Positions 26,093 through 35,676 are shown, numbered from the stretch's first letter. The stretch is DNA of 64,000 nucleotides from Dysgonomonas sp. 25 (GCF_010501075.1 NZ_QVMN01000004.1:62001-126000), one strand, 5' to 3'. A program made the numbers and translations. The notes: generated by a model not told the origin, from the sequence alone.

Positions 26093-27757
26093 CTAATATT
26101 TAAAACTACTTCCTCCTAAGAATTCGCGCAGCAACGATGTAGGAGGCAATTCCCTGTCGTTGATATAATGAAAATAGCCTAAGAAACGCAGCAGGCGGTG
26201 TGCTTCCGAGTACTCCGGTATGTTTTTCGGCACTTGCCTTAAAATAGGTTCTGCATATTTTCGCAGAGCGGCTAATTCATATATCATAGCCGAATTGAAC
26301 ATGACATCGGCGTTCTCCTGATAAGGAAATATCCATTTGTCTTCGCCCTTACGTACACTCGGCCAACGCGATAGCGTGTCGATAGCCGAATAGCCACGGT
26401 AGCGGAAATCGCGAACCATGCGGCGCAACAGGCGGTTGTCCGTTGTCGGAATCCAGTTGTGGTCGTCCAATGAAATAGCAGTCAGCGCCGATACGTATAT
26501 CAGGAACTTCTTGCTGTCGGGGATGTGTGGGGTAAGCTCAGGATTCAAACCGTGAATACCTTCTATGACGAGTATATTGTTCTCGTGCAATTGCAATTCG
26601 TCTCCTTTATATTCGCGCTTGCCGGTGGTAAAATTGAAAGTAGGGAGAGCAATTTTTTCACCCTTCAACAAATTAGTGAGGTCGCTGTTGAATAAGTCGA
26701 GATCCAAAGCATATAACGATTCGAAATCATAATCCCCGTTTTCGTCGAGCGGCGTCTTTTCGCGGTCAACAAAATAGTTGTCGAGCGAAAGCCCTACCGG
26801 CTTGATAAGATTTGCCATCAGTTGCACTTCGAGGCGCATACGGGTTGTCGTCTTTCCCGATGAGGATGGTCCGGCAATAAGTACTACGCGTACCCCATCG
26901 TTGAAACGGTGAGCGATTTGCGTGGCAATGTCGGCGATTTTTTTCTCCTGCAAGGCTTCGGAAACTTTAATAATATCGGAAGTTCGTCCTTCCAGATTGG
27001 CTTTATTGAGATCCCCGACGTTATCTAATCCGATAATGTTGAGGAAGTTCAGTTCTTCTTTGTAGACGTTGTACATCTTAGGCTGCTCCGTTACCGGTTC
27101 CAGTTCCTTCGGGTTCCTTCTGTTCGGTATACGCAACAAAAGCCCGTTCTCGTAAGGAATCAAATCAAATAATTGGATATATCCTGTCGATGGAGCGAGG
27201 CTTCCGTAGAAATAGTCGACAGAGTCGCCCAATTTATAGTATTTGGAATATAGCTCGCCGGAAGTTTCGAGCAAAAGGGCTTTGTCGTGATAGCCTCTTT
27301 CGCGGAACATCTCCACTATCTTGCTCGTTTCCTCTTCGACGTGGATAAAAGGCAGATTCTCCGCCACAAGTTCCAGCATACGCTTTTTTATAGCATCTAC
27401 CGTTTCCTGGCTGACTTTCTCTCGGTTTATCAGTTTGCAGAAATAGCCTTTCGAAATAGGGTGTTCAAAATTGTAACGCTCGTCGGGCAGAATTTCCGAT
27501 ATCGCTTTTGACAGGATAAAACAAAGCGAACGGACATACGTGCGCATACCCGATTGGGAGGTAATATCCATAAACTCCACCGTTTTGTCGCTGTAGGCTT
27601 CGTATTCGAGCGGTTCGGTTTTGTTGTTTACTTTAGCATTGATAATCAGGTAGTCAGATTGAATGTTAAGGGCTTCTTTGATCTCAAGCAAGGAGCTTCC
27701 TTTAGGAAACTCCTTGTAGGTGTTATTGTTCAGGCAGCGAATAGTTACATTACTCAT
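26093..27757 (-). CDS. Nucleoside (uridine-type) kinase with N-terminal TGS domain
   Basis: 554-residue cytoplasmic protein. A TGS-like domain (about 5-60) and a ThrRS second-additional-domain-like region (about 65-220) precede a phosphoribulokinase/uridine kinase domain (about 285-490) with P-loop GPSSSGKTT near 297. The DNYFVDREKTPLDENG segment and VIEGIHGLN are typical of the uridine kinase group. This fused form is common in Bacteroidota and Firmicutes. The ATG at 27757 is preferred over TTG 27763. Nucleoside salvage is the family prediction; substrate not proven. Confidence 0.9.
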   Translation of the reverse strand: MSNVTIRCLNNNTYKEFPKGSSLLEIKEALNIQSDYLIINAKVNNKTEPLEYEAYSDKTVEFMDITSQSGMRTYVRSLCFILSKAISEILPDERYNFEHPISKGYFCKLINREKVSQETVDAIKKRMLELVAENLPFIHVEEETSKIVEMFRERGYHDKALLLETSGELYSKYYKLGDSVDYFYGSLAPSTGYIQLFDLIPYENGLLLRIPNRRNPKELEPVTEQPKMYNVYKEELNFLNIIGLDNVGDLNKANLEGRTSDIIKVSEALQEKKIADIATQIAHRFNDGVRVVLIAGPSSSGKTTTRMRLEVQLMANLIKPVGLSLDNYFVDREKTPLDENGDYDFESLYALDLDLFNSDLTNLLKGEKIALPTFNFTTGKREYKGDELQLHENNILVIEGIHGLNPELTPHIPDSKKFLIYVSALTAISLDDHNWIPTTDNRLLRRMVRDFRYRGYSAIDTLSRWPSVRKGEDKWIFPYQENADVMFNSAMIYELAALRKYAEPILRQVPKNIPEYSEAHRLLRFLGYFHYINDRELPPTSLLREFLGGSSFKY

Positions 27758-27766
27758 AAGCAAATT

Positions 27767-28210
27767 TTATTTTTTTGTAAGCACATATTTATCGGCTAAA
27801 TCGCCGGTTATGCGCTGACCGTTGATGTCTAAGGCAAATAGCCTGTTTTCGGCAACGAAATACTGGTTGGCTTTTTCAGCTCCTTCGAGCGTGATGATAT
27901 TGCCATCGGCATTCCATGTGAAGTTGCCTTTTTCTTCCGGGATGTTGTCTTTCCGATTGACAAATACGACTTTCCGGGTATAAGTATTATCCTTATTCAA
28001 TACGATAGTCGTTTTTATGCCCGGAGCATCGGCAGCAGGAAGTTCACCTTCGTATGTCCCGTAATAATCGAGCGAATTGCGGGCATTGTGTACTTCTTTG
28101 ATTTCTTCAACTTCTTCAATCAGGACTTCGCTTTCTGTTTTCGGTGTTTTGTTACCACAAGAATAGAATGCGAATACAGCGAAAGTTGCAACAAACAATA
28201 CTTTTTTCAT
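27767..28210 (-). CDS. NlpE-like copper-resistance lipoprotein
   Basis: 147-residue lipoprotein (lipobox FYSC, cysteine 18). Residues about 45-145 form the NlpE N-terminal beta-barrel-like domain (YYGTYEGELPAADAPGIKTT, LNKDNTYTRKVVFV, GNFTWNADGNIITLEG). The CxxC motif of E. coli NlpE is absent; the only cysteine of the mature protein is the lipidated one. In E. coli the protein signals envelope and copper stress. The metal-binding HMA protein encoded 94 bp upstream fits a copper theme. Confidence 0.85.
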   Translation of the reverse strand: MKKVLFVATFAVFAFYSCGNKTPKTESEVLIEEVEEIKEVHNARNSLDYYGTYEGELPAADAPGIKTTIVLNKDNTYTRKVVFVNRKDNIPEEKGNFTWNADGNIITLEGAEKANQYFVAENRLFALDINGQRITGDLADKYVLTKK

Positions 28211-28304
28211 AATTTTCAGTTTTTAAATGATTTGGTGAAAAATAAATTAACGCAGTCTTTTATCTGTTTATAAACAGATTCTGACATTGTTAGTTCATTT
28301 CTTC

Positions 28305-28628
28305 CTATTCATTAGTTTTTACTGGTTCTTCCTTATGAACAGCAGCTGTATATCCCAACTTTTCGAATGCCTGCTGAAGTTTTTCGGGCGTTGTTTTATC
28401 TTTCCGGTATTCGATTGTTACGGTTTTGGAAGGCAGGTTGACCTGCATGTCTGTTACGCCCTTTTCGTATGCGATGTTTTTTTCTATTTTCTTTTTACAT
28501 TTCTCGCAACTCATCGAAACATCATAAGTGATAGTTTCTTTCTTGTTGTCTTTTTTGTCTTGCGCAAAAGTATTTCCGCAGGCCATGACCGAGAATATAA
28601 GTATCGTAAATAATGTACGCAGTTTCAT
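28305..28628 (-). CDS. Secreted HMA-domain metal-binding protein
   Basis: 107 residues: signal peptide ending in NTFAQ, a lysine-rich linker, and one heavy-metal-associated domain (about 33-95) with the metal-binding pair in MSCEKCKKKI. This MerP/CopZ-like fold outside the cytoplasm suggests a periplasmic copper or mercury carrier. Upstream of and in line with the NlpE-like gene, probably one transcript; a -7 box lies at 28724-28731. Confidence 0.88.
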   Translation of the reverse strand: MKLRTLFTILIFSVMACGNTFAQDKKDNKKETITYDVSMSCEKCKKKIEKNIAYEKGVTDMQVNLPSKTVTIEYRKDKTTPEKLQQAFEKLGYTAAVHKEEPVKTNE

Positions 28629-28723
28629 CTTATTGTTGTTTTATTGAATATAGTTTATAAAAATATTAATACCTTGCGATTGTTTACAGATATAGCGAAA
28701 GCCGAGACGTATCCTATATTCTA

Positions 28724-28731
28724 CAAATATA
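28724..28731 (-). promoter_or_regulatory. -7 promoter element of the HMA-NlpE genes
   Basis: Minus strand TATATTTG (TAnnTTTG), 95 bp before the HMA gene start. Confidence 0.45.
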
Positions 28732-28738
28732 CAAATAC

Positions 28739-29110
28739 ATGCTGAAATTATCGAAAAAAAGGAGCTATACATTATTCTTTATTACGCTGATAGGGATATT
28801 TCTTTTGCTGATTCCTGCTTTTCTGGTACGTAATGCCGATACTATTATTGACGGGTTGTCACCGGATCTTGGGTTTGGGACTATCTCCTTCTTTTTGCTG
28901 CTTTTTGTTCCCTATATGTTGGTAATTGCTGTTTTCTTTGCGATAAATATCTTTTTTACTGCCATCAGGTTCAAAGACTCTGAGTCAAAGATAATAAACT
29001 GTATATCTGCCATCCTGTCTATGGTTGGATTGTACGGATGCTTCATGGCACTATATCTCTACTTCGAAATGATTTTTGGATTAGGTGATGCTATCTTGCG
29101 GATGGGATAA
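28739..29110 (+). CDS. Hypothetical membrane protein
   Basis: 123 residues with three strong membrane helices (about 11-31, 45-72, 88-112) and a basic N-terminus (KLSKKRSY). No family recognised. It stands alone between two minus-strand genes and is AT-rich compared with the core genes around it. Start ATG 28739 gives the full first helix. Probably a real gene, function unknown. Confidence 0.6.
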   Translation: MLKLSKKRSYTLFFITLIGIFLLLIPAFLVRNADTIIDGLSPDLGFGTISFFLLLFVPYMLVIAVFFAINIFFTAIRFKDSESKIINCISAILSMVGLYGCFMALYLYFEMIFGLGDAILRMG

Positions 29111-29126
29111 CTTCTGCCGCTTGAGG

Positions 29127-29987
29127 TTATTTGGTACGATAACGTTTCCTGTATTCGCCGGGAGTGATATGTTTTATCTTTTTGAAAATTCGGTTGTAGT
29201 ATGGCACGTCTCTGAAACCCGAAGCAATGCAGACCTCAGATATACTTTTATTTGTTTCCAGAAGCATTTGGCAAGAAGAGTCGATTCTGTATTCAGTCAA
29301 AAAGGTGAAAAAGGATTTATTTGTCATTTTCTTGAAAAATACACAAAAAGAACTTTTTTCCATTCCTACAAATTGTGCAATCTTTTCAAGCGTTATATTG
29401 TGTTGATAATTATTCATCACATACAAGTAAATGCTTTGTATTTTCTTGGTTTTCTTGTCTTCTCTTGTGGGATGACCTACAATATTGGTTGTATGAGGAT
29501 TGGCTATTATATTCAGTAGTCTGATAAATGATACAATTCTTTCGGCAGTTGTTTCCTTTGACATAGATAACATAATTTGCTGTATTTCCGATAAGGTTTC
29601 CATCGAGAAAGATATAGCATTTGAGTTTTCTTGTATTTGCCGGATTGTATCAGTTAGTTCTACGAAAATACTTCTGCAATTCTCTAACAGCTTGTTAGAG
29701 AATGTGATGGAGATATTCTCTATTTTACCTTCGGTATCATGTATGGAAGCGTCGAAATACCAGCAATGTGCTATATTTGGTGGAATAAGGATTACTTCCC
29801 CCTCGGAAAATGATTCCATCAAATCTCCTATTACCCGTGTTCCCCTGCCTGTGATAACATAAGACAGTTCCCATGATTCCTGTTGATGCAAACTAATTTG
29901 GTCTTCGTAATTGATATGGACATGATCATAGAAGAAAGATGCTCCTGTGATCTCAAGGTTGTGACTATATTTTATATTTTCCTTCAT
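29127..29987 (-). CDS. AraC-family transcriptional regulator
   Basis: 286 residues: N-terminal cupin-like ligand-binding domain (about 15-120, with SYVITGRGTRVIGD and EGEVILIPPNIAHCW) and a C-terminal double helix-turn-helix (about 185-285: LEKIAQFVGMEKSSFCVFFKK, then ISEVCIASGFRDVPYYNRIFKK and TPGEYRKRY). Typical of sugar-responsive regulators. Divergent from the acyltransferase gene at 30132, a possible target, with facing -7 boxes between them. Coding sequence is AT-rich. Confidence 0.9.
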   Translation of the reverse strand: MKENIKYSHNLEITGASFFYDHVHINYEDQISLHQQESWELSYVITGRGTRVIGDLMESFSEGEVILIPPNIAHCWYFDASIHDTEGKIENISITFSNKLLENCRSIFVELTDTIRQIQENSNAISFSMETLSEIQQIMLSMSKETTAERIVSFIRLLNIIANPHTTNIVGHPTREDKKTKKIQSIYLYVMNNYQHNITLEKIAQFVGMEKSSFCVFFKKMTNKSFFTFLTEYRIDSSCQMLLETNKSISEVCIASGFRDVPYYNRIFKKIKHITPGEYRKRYRTK

Positions 29988-30013
29988 GTTTTTATATAAA
30001 AATAGGCATAATG

Positions 30014-30021
30014 CAAATATA
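30014..30021 (-). promoter_or_regulatory. -7 promoter element of the AraC-family gene
   Basis: Minus strand TATATTTG, 27 bp before the start at 29987. Confidence 0.6.
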
Positions 30022-30069
30022 AGACAATACTAATTAAAAATAAAACAATCGCTGTTGCAGAATTAGCCT

Positions 30070-30077
30070 TATTTTTG
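30070..30077 (+). promoter_or_regulatory. -7 promoter element of the acyltransferase gene
   Basis: TATTTTTG, a TAnnTTTG match, 54 bp before ATG 30132. Confidence 0.55.
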
Positions 30078-30131
30078 CAATGGTTAAGAAATAACTTTTG
30101 TTCAATCAGTAAATAATACGGAAATACTAAA

Positions 30132-31262
30132 ATGAAACAACAACCATTAAGTTTGGCTGACTCAAAACCCCATTACGAGATTCTCGACGGGCTACGCGGT
30201 GTAGCCGCATTAGTCGTCGTTCTCTTTCATGTCTTAGAAATTTATTCGGGAGGCGATCATGCCGCACAAATAATCAATCATGGCTATTTAGCGGTCGATT
30301 TCTTTTTCCTCCTTTCCGGCTATGTAATCGGATATGCCTATGATGACCGTTGGGGGAAAATGACGCTGAAAGATTTTTTCAAACGTCGTATAATCCGCCT
30401 CCAGCCGATGATTATAATCGGTTCGATAATAGGGGCATTGTTGTTTTATTTTCAGGATTCTCCTGCTTTGGGCTGGGAGATACAACAAGTTCCCGTGTGG
30501 AAGATGCTGTTGGTAATGGTGATTGGCCTGACGCTGATTCCTGTCGGAAAAGGGTTGGATATCAGAGGATGGAGCGAGATGCACCCGCTCAACGGGCCGG
30601 CTTGGTCGCTCTTTTTCGAATATATTGCCAATATCCTGTATGCGCTTGTTTTCCGTCATTTGCCGAAGATTATTTTGTCTATTCTGCTTGTCGCAGCAGC
30701 AGGAGTTACAATTCAGTACGCTTTGACAAATCCTAACGGCGATATCATCGGGGGATGGTCTATCAGTGACCCTACCCAATTGCGAATTGGCTTTACGCGG
30801 CTTGCTTTCCCTTTCCTTGCCGGTTTGTTGATGGCTCGTATCGGGAAGTTGCGCTATATTAAAAATGCTTTCCTGATAGCAAGTGTTTTACTGGTGGTTC
30901 TATTCTCTGTTCCCCGTTTGGGTGGAGCGGATAGCCTTTGGATGAATGGTTTATATGAATGCTTTTGCCTGATAATCATGTTCCCTTTCATTGTTTGGTT
31001 AGGTGCAGGGGGGAAGGTTAGAGGCAAGAAAGCTTCCCGGTTATGCAAATTCTTGGGGGATATATCCTATCCTATCTATATCACTCACTTCCCGATAGTG
31101 TATGTATATATGGCATGGGTTACTAATAATAAGTATTCGCTGGCCGAATCGTGGCCATATGGTTTACTCGTGGTAGTTGTTTCTATATTAGTAGCATACC
31201 TGTCGATGAAATTATACGATTTGCCTGTCAGGGAATGGCTACGCAAGAAATTTCTAAAGTAG
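30132..31262 (+). CDS. Acyltransferase family 3 membrane protein (OafA/YrhL-like)
   Basis: 376-residue inner-membrane O-acyltransferase with about ten helices. The family signature is clear: LDGLRGVAALVVVLFHV with the catalytic-type histidine, followed by GYLAVDFFFLLSGYVIGYAYD, the arginine-rich KDFFKRRIIRLQP, and the late SYPIYITHFPIVYVY. Members acetylate or acylate surface glycans or small molecules; there is no C-terminal SGNH domain here. Divergent AraC-type regulator upstream. Confidence 0.9.
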   Translation: MKQQPLSLADSKPHYEILDGLRGVAALVVVLFHVLEIYSGGDHAAQIINHGYLAVDFFFLLSGYVIGYAYDDRWGKMTLKDFFKRRIIRLQPMIIIGSIIGALLFYFQDSPALGWEIQQVPVWKMLLVMVIGLTLIPVGKGLDIRGWSEMHPLNGPAWSLFFEYIANILYALVFRHLPKIILSILLVAAAGVTIQYALTNPNGDIIGGWSISDPTQLRIGFTRLAFPFLAGLLMARIGKLRYIKNAFLIASVLLVVLFSVPRLGGADSLWMNGLYECFCLIIMFPFIVWLGAGGKVRGKKASRLCKFLGDISYPIYITHFPIVYVYMAWVTNNKYSLAESWPYGLLVVVVSILVAYLSMKLYDLPVREWLRKKFLK

Positions 31263-31272
31263 GTTAATAGTT

Positions 31273-31296
31273 GAGGTCGGATTCACATCCGGCCTC
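31273..31296. terminator. Hairpin between convergent genes
   Basis: GAGGTCGGAT (31273-31282) pairs with ATCCGGCCTC (31287-31296), one G-U pair, four-base loop. No strong T-tract on either side, so intrinsic termination is only likely. Confidence 0.5.
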
Positions 31297-31308
31297 TGAT
31301 GATAAATT

Positions 31309-31953
31309 CTATGCTATTGCATATATTAGTTTTGGTTCTTCGCCACAATCATGTTCGCAGAATGAAAAGTAAAATGGAAATTTCAGATTCAATTCTTTTG
31401 AAATCTTATGAAAATTTACTTTTTTCAACATTTCATGGAATGTTATCATCCCGGTAGATTCAAATAGGTTATATATACTTATTCGATCGTCCCACTCCTT
31501 GTCATCATCCCAGTTATCCTTGTCTTCATCCTGAGCCATCGAAAATTCATCCAATACTCCTATTGTGAGTGCAGGAAAACAAGAAATATTATCTAAATAT
31601 TCGAATCGGCTGTCCATCAATTCTAGCACTGGCAGTTTTTGCTGATTGGTATCGGCGAAATTTATGGCATAAGCCTCTGTCTCGCCACAACCATAGTAGC
31701 CGCTATGCTCAAAATATAACATGTTGAACCCCTTGGTCAAATCCTTATTATACTTGTCGTTAATCCAGAATTTTACGTAATTCTCATTGAACTCCGAAAG
31801 CATATTCTCAATGGATGTACTCTTGTCAAAGTCTTTCCATAGATTATATAGCCTATGAAATGAAGGGTTTGTTATGATTTTGAGCTTGTTCTCTACAATC
31901 TGTCTATGTGCTTCTTCTCTTTCGAGCAAAGCATTAAGTATCTGATTATTCAT
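31309..31953 (-). CDS. Hypothetical cytoplasmic protein
   Basis: 214 residues, acidic and soluble, no signal peptide or membrane helix. Acidic cluster QDEDKDNWDDDKEWDD near 140-156, a cysteine-containing GYYGCGETE segment, and aromatic-rich strands recalling SMI1/KNR4-like or immunity-type proteins, though I cannot assign a family. AT-rich compared with gcvP next to it, which may point to transfer. It is 55 bp from gcvP and in the same direction. Confidence 0.6.
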   Translation of the reverse strand: MNNQILNALLEREEAHRQIVENKLKIITNPSFHRLYNLWKDFDKSTSIENMLSEFNENYVKFWINDKYNKDLTKGFNMLYFEHSGYYGCGETEAYAINFADTNQQKLPVLELMDSRFEYLDNISCFPALTIGVLDEFSMAQDEDKDNWDDDKEWDDRISIYNLFESTGMITFHEMLKKVNFHKISKELNLKFPFYFSFCEHDCGEEPKLIYAIA

Positions 31954-32008
31954 TATATCCAGGTGTTGTAATTGCAGTTCCGCCTACTCAAGACGGGATA
32001 GCGCAAGG

Positions 32009-34861
32009 CTATCCCATATCACATAAACAGCTTACCAGATTACGGTCGCCAAAAGCATTGTCGATGCGGGCAACATTAATCCAGAATTTATTGTTCTTCA
32101 CAAATTCGAGTGGATAGGCGGCTTTTGAGCGTGGGTACGCGTGCTTCCATTCGTCGGCAACTATTTCGTATTCGGGGTGAGGTGCGTTTACCAAAACATT
32201 ATCCTCTTTGGAGTAAGTGCCATTTTCGACCTCTTTGATCTCTTCCCATATCTGGTTCATGGTCGCAATAAAACGCTCTAATTCCGCAAGGCTTTCGCTT
32301 TCGGTAGGCTCTATCATCAATGTACCGTGTACAGGGAATGAAAGGGTAGGAGCATGGTAGCCGTAATCCATCAGGCGTTTGGCAATATCGCTTTCAGTTA
32401 TGCCCGAAAAGTCTTTCACGTTGCGGCATTCCAATATCAATTCGTGCCCGACACGTCCCGAAGTACCACGGTAAACGATTCCGTAAGTGTCTTTGAATGC
32501 TTCTGCCAAGTAATTGGCGTTGAGGATAGCTATTTTGGTTGCCATTGCCAACCCTTCTGCTCCTAACATGCGGATATATCCGTAAGTGATAGGCAGGATT
32601 CCTGCACTGCCGAAAGGCGAAGAAGCAACCGTATTCAATGTGCTGCCGTCCAACATCGGATGATGCGGCAGGAACGGAACAAGATGCTTCGCCACGCAGA
32701 TAGGGCCTTCGCCCGGACCTCCGCCGCCATGCGGGATGGCAAATGTTTTATGCAGGTTGAGGTGGCAAACGTCCGCACCGATATAGCCCGGATTAGTCAA
32801 GCCAACCTGTGCATTCATGTTGGCGCCGTCCATATAGACCTGTCCGCCGTTTTCGTGGATGATATGGCAGATTTCTCTGATTTCTTTTTCGAAGATACCA
32901 TGCGTAGACGGATAGGTAATCATCAGTCCGGCAAGGTTATCTTTGTGTTCGATAGCTTTTGCACGTAGGTCTTCAACGTCTACATTCCCTTTTTCGTCGG
33001 TGGCAGTCGTTACAATATCATATCCCGCCTGAACGGCCGATGCCGGATTGGTTCCGTGTGCCGATGCCGGAATCAGTATAATGTTGCGATGTCCTTGTCC
33101 GATGCTCTCCTGATAGCGGCGGATAGTCATCAGTCCGGCATATTCGCCTGCTGCTCCCGAGTTGGGTTGGAAGCTGACAGCCTCGAAACCTGTTATCTCG
33201 GCAAGATATTGTTCCAATTCGTTGATGAGTTCGCGGTAGCCCAATACCTGATCTTCGGGTGCGAAAGGATGTACGTTTTGCATTCCGGCCAACGACAACG
33301 GAAGCATCTCGCTTGCCGCATTCAGTTTCATGGTACACGAACCTAACGAAATCATGGAATGAGCCAGAGAAATATCTTTCCTGTCCAAACGCTTGATGTA
33401 GCGCATCATTTCCGTTTCGGTATGATATAGCTTGAACACTTCATTCTGCAAAAAGTCGGTTGTACGCAGGAATTTGTCCTGAATAATGCATTTTGCCGGA
33501 AGGTCGTCTATCATGAATACTTTTAGATTACCCTTTGCCAAAGCAAAGACGGCAAGCAACTCGTGAGCCTTATAGTCGTTGGTGGTTTCGTCGATACTGA
33601 TACCCACTTCGCCTGTAGGGAAATAGCGCAGGTTGATGTCGCGCATTTCCGAGATGTCGCGTATTTGTTGCTGCGTCACACCATCGGGCAAGGTAATTTT
33701 GAGGGTGTCGAAATACTGTTCGTTCCATATTTTGTAGCCTAATGCTGTTAATTCGTCGGCAATCAGGGCGGTGGTGGAGTGTATCTGGCGGGCAATGCGT
33801 TTCAATCCGTCTGCTCCGTGATAAACGGCATAAAATCCTGCCATAGTTGCCAATAGGGCTTGCGCGGTACAAATATTGGATGTTGCTTTTTCGCGTTTGA
33901 TATGCTGTTCGCGTGTCTGCAAGGCCATGCGGTAAGCCGGCTTGCCGTAAGCGTCTTTCGATAATCCGATGATACGTCCCGGCATGCTGCGCTTATACTC
34001 GTCGCGCGTAGCGAAGAATCCGGCCGAAGGGCCTCCGTAATACATCGGTATGCCGAATCGCTGGCTGCTTCCGAAGGCAATGTCCGCGCCCCATTCTCCC
34101 GGAGGGGTAAGCAATACCAATGCCATGAGGTCAGTAGCGACAGCTACTTTGCAATCCAATTCGTGTGCTTTTTCCGTGAAGGCTTTGTAGTCTTCGATAT
34201 TTCCGTCTGCATTCGGATATTGGATGATGCATCCGAAGAAGGTGTTATCTAAGGCAAATGTTTTGTAATCGCCCGTAATGACTTCTATCCCTTGCGGTTT
34301 CATCCGTGTTTGGATAACGGCCAATGTTTGCGGGAATACTTTTTCGTCTACAAATAGTTTGTTGATATTATTTTTTATCTGGTCGCGGCTGCGCAGATTG
34401 AACATCATCGTGGCGGCTTCGGCACCTCCTGTTGCTTCGTCCAATAGCGAGCAATTGGAAAGAGGCAATCCGGTCAGTTCGCTGACCATCGTCTGGAAAT
34501 TCATCAAAGCTTCGAGGCGTCCTTGCGAAATTTCCGCCTGATAGGGCGTATAGGAAGTGTACCATACAGGGTTCTCGAATACATTGCGGATGATGACCGA
34601 TGGGCTGACGGTATCGTACCATCCCATGCCGATGTAAGAAGCGCATATCCTGTTCTTCCGCGCCAAAGCTGTTATTTCTTCTAAATATTCGTGCTCGCTC
34701 AACGGTTGAGGAAGATTCAGCGGGCTTTTGAGGCGTATATCTTGCGGGATAGCCTGGTCTATCAATTCGTCGAGGGAGGATACACCTATTTTGTCGAGCA
34801 TTATCTTTTGCTCGCTTTCATTTATACCGATGTGCCGGTGTTGGAATTTTTCTGTTTCCAT
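32009..34861 (-). CDS. gcvP: Glycine dehydrogenase (decarboxylating), P-protein of the glycine cleavage system
   Basis: PLP-dependent enzyme that decarboxylates glycine and passes the aminomethyl group to GcvH lipoate. 950 residues, the fused full-length form with N- and C-terminal halves. The PLP lysine is about residue 705 in NLHKTFAIPHGGGGPG, and other family segments are SLGSCTMKLN and the N-terminal FQHRHIG. GcvT and GcvH genes are not adjacent. The 75-bp upstream region is too short for a glycine riboswitch. The stop codon lies in a GGGATAG/CTATCCC hairpin (31995-32015). Confidence 0.97.
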   Translation of the reverse strand: METEKFQHRHIGINESEQKIMLDKIGVSSLDELIDQAIPQDIRLKSPLNLPQPLSEHEYLEEITALARKNRICASYIGMGWYDTVSPSVIIRNVFENPVWYTSYTPYQAEISQGRLEALMNFQTMVSELTGLPLSNCSLLDEATGGAEAATMMFNLRSRDQIKNNINKLFVDEKVFPQTLAVIQTRMKPQGIEVITGDYKTFALDNTFFGCIIQYPNADGNIEDYKAFTEKAHELDCKVAVATDLMALVLLTPPGEWGADIAFGSSQRFGIPMYYGGPSAGFFATRDEYKRSMPGRIIGLSKDAYGKPAYRMALQTREQHIKREKATSNICTAQALLATMAGFYAVYHGADGLKRIARQIHSTTALIADELTALGYKIWNEQYFDTLKITLPDGVTQQQIRDISEMRDINLRYFPTGEVGISIDETTNDYKAHELLAVFALAKGNLKVFMIDDLPAKCIIQDKFLRTTDFLQNEVFKLYHTETEMMRYIKRLDRKDISLAHSMISLGSCTMKLNAASEMLPLSLAGMQNVHPFAPEDQVLGYRELINELEQYLAEITGFEAVSFQPNSGAAGEYAGLMTIRRYQESIGQGHRNIILIPASAHGTNPASAVQAGYDIVTTATDEKGNVDVEDLRAKAIEHKDNLAGLMITYPSTHGIFEKEIREICHIIHENGGQVYMDGANMNAQVGLTNPGYIGADVCHLNLHKTFAIPHGGGGPGEGPICVAKHLVPFLPHHPMLDGSTLNTVASSPFGSAGILPITYGYIRMLGAEGLAMATKIAILNANYLAEAFKDTYGIVYRGTSGRVGHELILECRNVKDFSGITESDIAKRLMDYGYHAPTLSFPVHGTLMIEPTESESLAELERFIATMNQIWEEIKEVENGTYSKEDNVLVNAPHPEYEIVADEWKHAYPRSKAAYPLEFVKNNKFWINVARIDNAFGDRNLVSCLCDMG

Positions 34862-34936
34862 GGTATGTTGATATTTTTAAGGATTATATGTAACTCTCTT
34901 GTAATTGCCTGCAGGACGAGGTAAGCTGCCGCTATG

Positions 34937-35569
34937 TTAGAAAAACGGGTTGTTCTTAGCTTCCTCTCCGATGGTAGTCGTAGGCCCGTGCCCGGAATAG
35001 ACAACCGTATCGGGCGATAGTGTGAACAGCTTGCTACGGATGCCGTCTAACAGCAGTTGCATGTCGCCGCCGATAAGGTCGGTGCGGCCGATACTTCCAC
35101 GGAAAAGAACGTCGCCCACAAAAGCGTATTCGTTATTATAGAAAACAAGGCTACCCGGAGAGTGACCCGGGACGTGTTGTATAGCCAGTTTTTGGTTTCC
35201 GAACGAAATAATGTCGTGCTCGGTGAGGTATTTTCCTATTATGGGTATTTCGCCGTCGTACTTCCCAAAACCGAATGCTTCGTATTGCTGCGGCAGCATG
35301 TCTAACAGGAACTGGTCGGCTTGATGAGCCTCGGTTCGCATCTGGAACTGTTCGTATACGAAGTTCAGCCCGAGTGTGTGGTCAAAGTGCAGGTGTGTAT
35401 TCAGCACATGCTTGATGACAAGGTCGTTGTCCAGAATATAACTAAGGAGCTCCCTTTTCTCATCCGGGTAGAAACATCCGGGATCGATAATGACGCATTC
35501 CTTCGTTTCGTCGGACAAAACGTAGGTGTTGACCTGTATGGGATTGAATGGGAATATTTTGATATTCAT
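34937..35569 (-). CDS. Metallo-beta-lactamase-fold hydrolase (glyoxalase II-like)
   Basis: 210 residues of the MBL superfamily. The zinc motif THLHFDH gives His59, His61, Asp63 and His64; further ligands are in HVPGHSPGS, the FVGDVLFRG aspartate, and the final SGHGPTTTIG histidine. Shorter than true hydroxyacylglutathione hydrolase (about 250 residues) because the C-terminal substrate domain is missing, so thioester hydrolysis is likely but the substrate is open. Cytoplasmic. Confidence 0.9.
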   Translation of the reverse strand: MNIKIFPFNPIQVNTYVLSDETKECVIIDPGCFYPDEKRELLSYILDNDLVIKHVLNTHLHFDHTLGLNFVYEQFQMRTEAHQADQFLLDMLPQQYEAFGFGKYDGEIPIIGKYLTEHDIISFGNQKLAIQHVPGHSPGSLVFYNNEYAFVGDVLFRGSIGRTDLIGGDMQLLLDGIRSKLFTLSPDTVVYSGHGPTTTIGEEAKNNPFF

Positions 35570-35676
35570 TTATTGTCTCTTTTTTTAGGATTGTATAGCC
35601 TTAAAGATACAATGTTTTACTTTCATTTTGATAGAGTAGGGGCAAAATTTTAAAGATTTTTCAGTACTGTGTGTGC

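Noticed and set aside
31995-32015. Terminator at the end of gcvP
   Set aside because: Perfect GGGATAG/CTATCCC stem but no T-tract follows on the minus strand.
34862-34936. Glycine riboswitch before gcvP
   Set aside because: Only 75 bp are available and no riboswitch-like stem set is seen.
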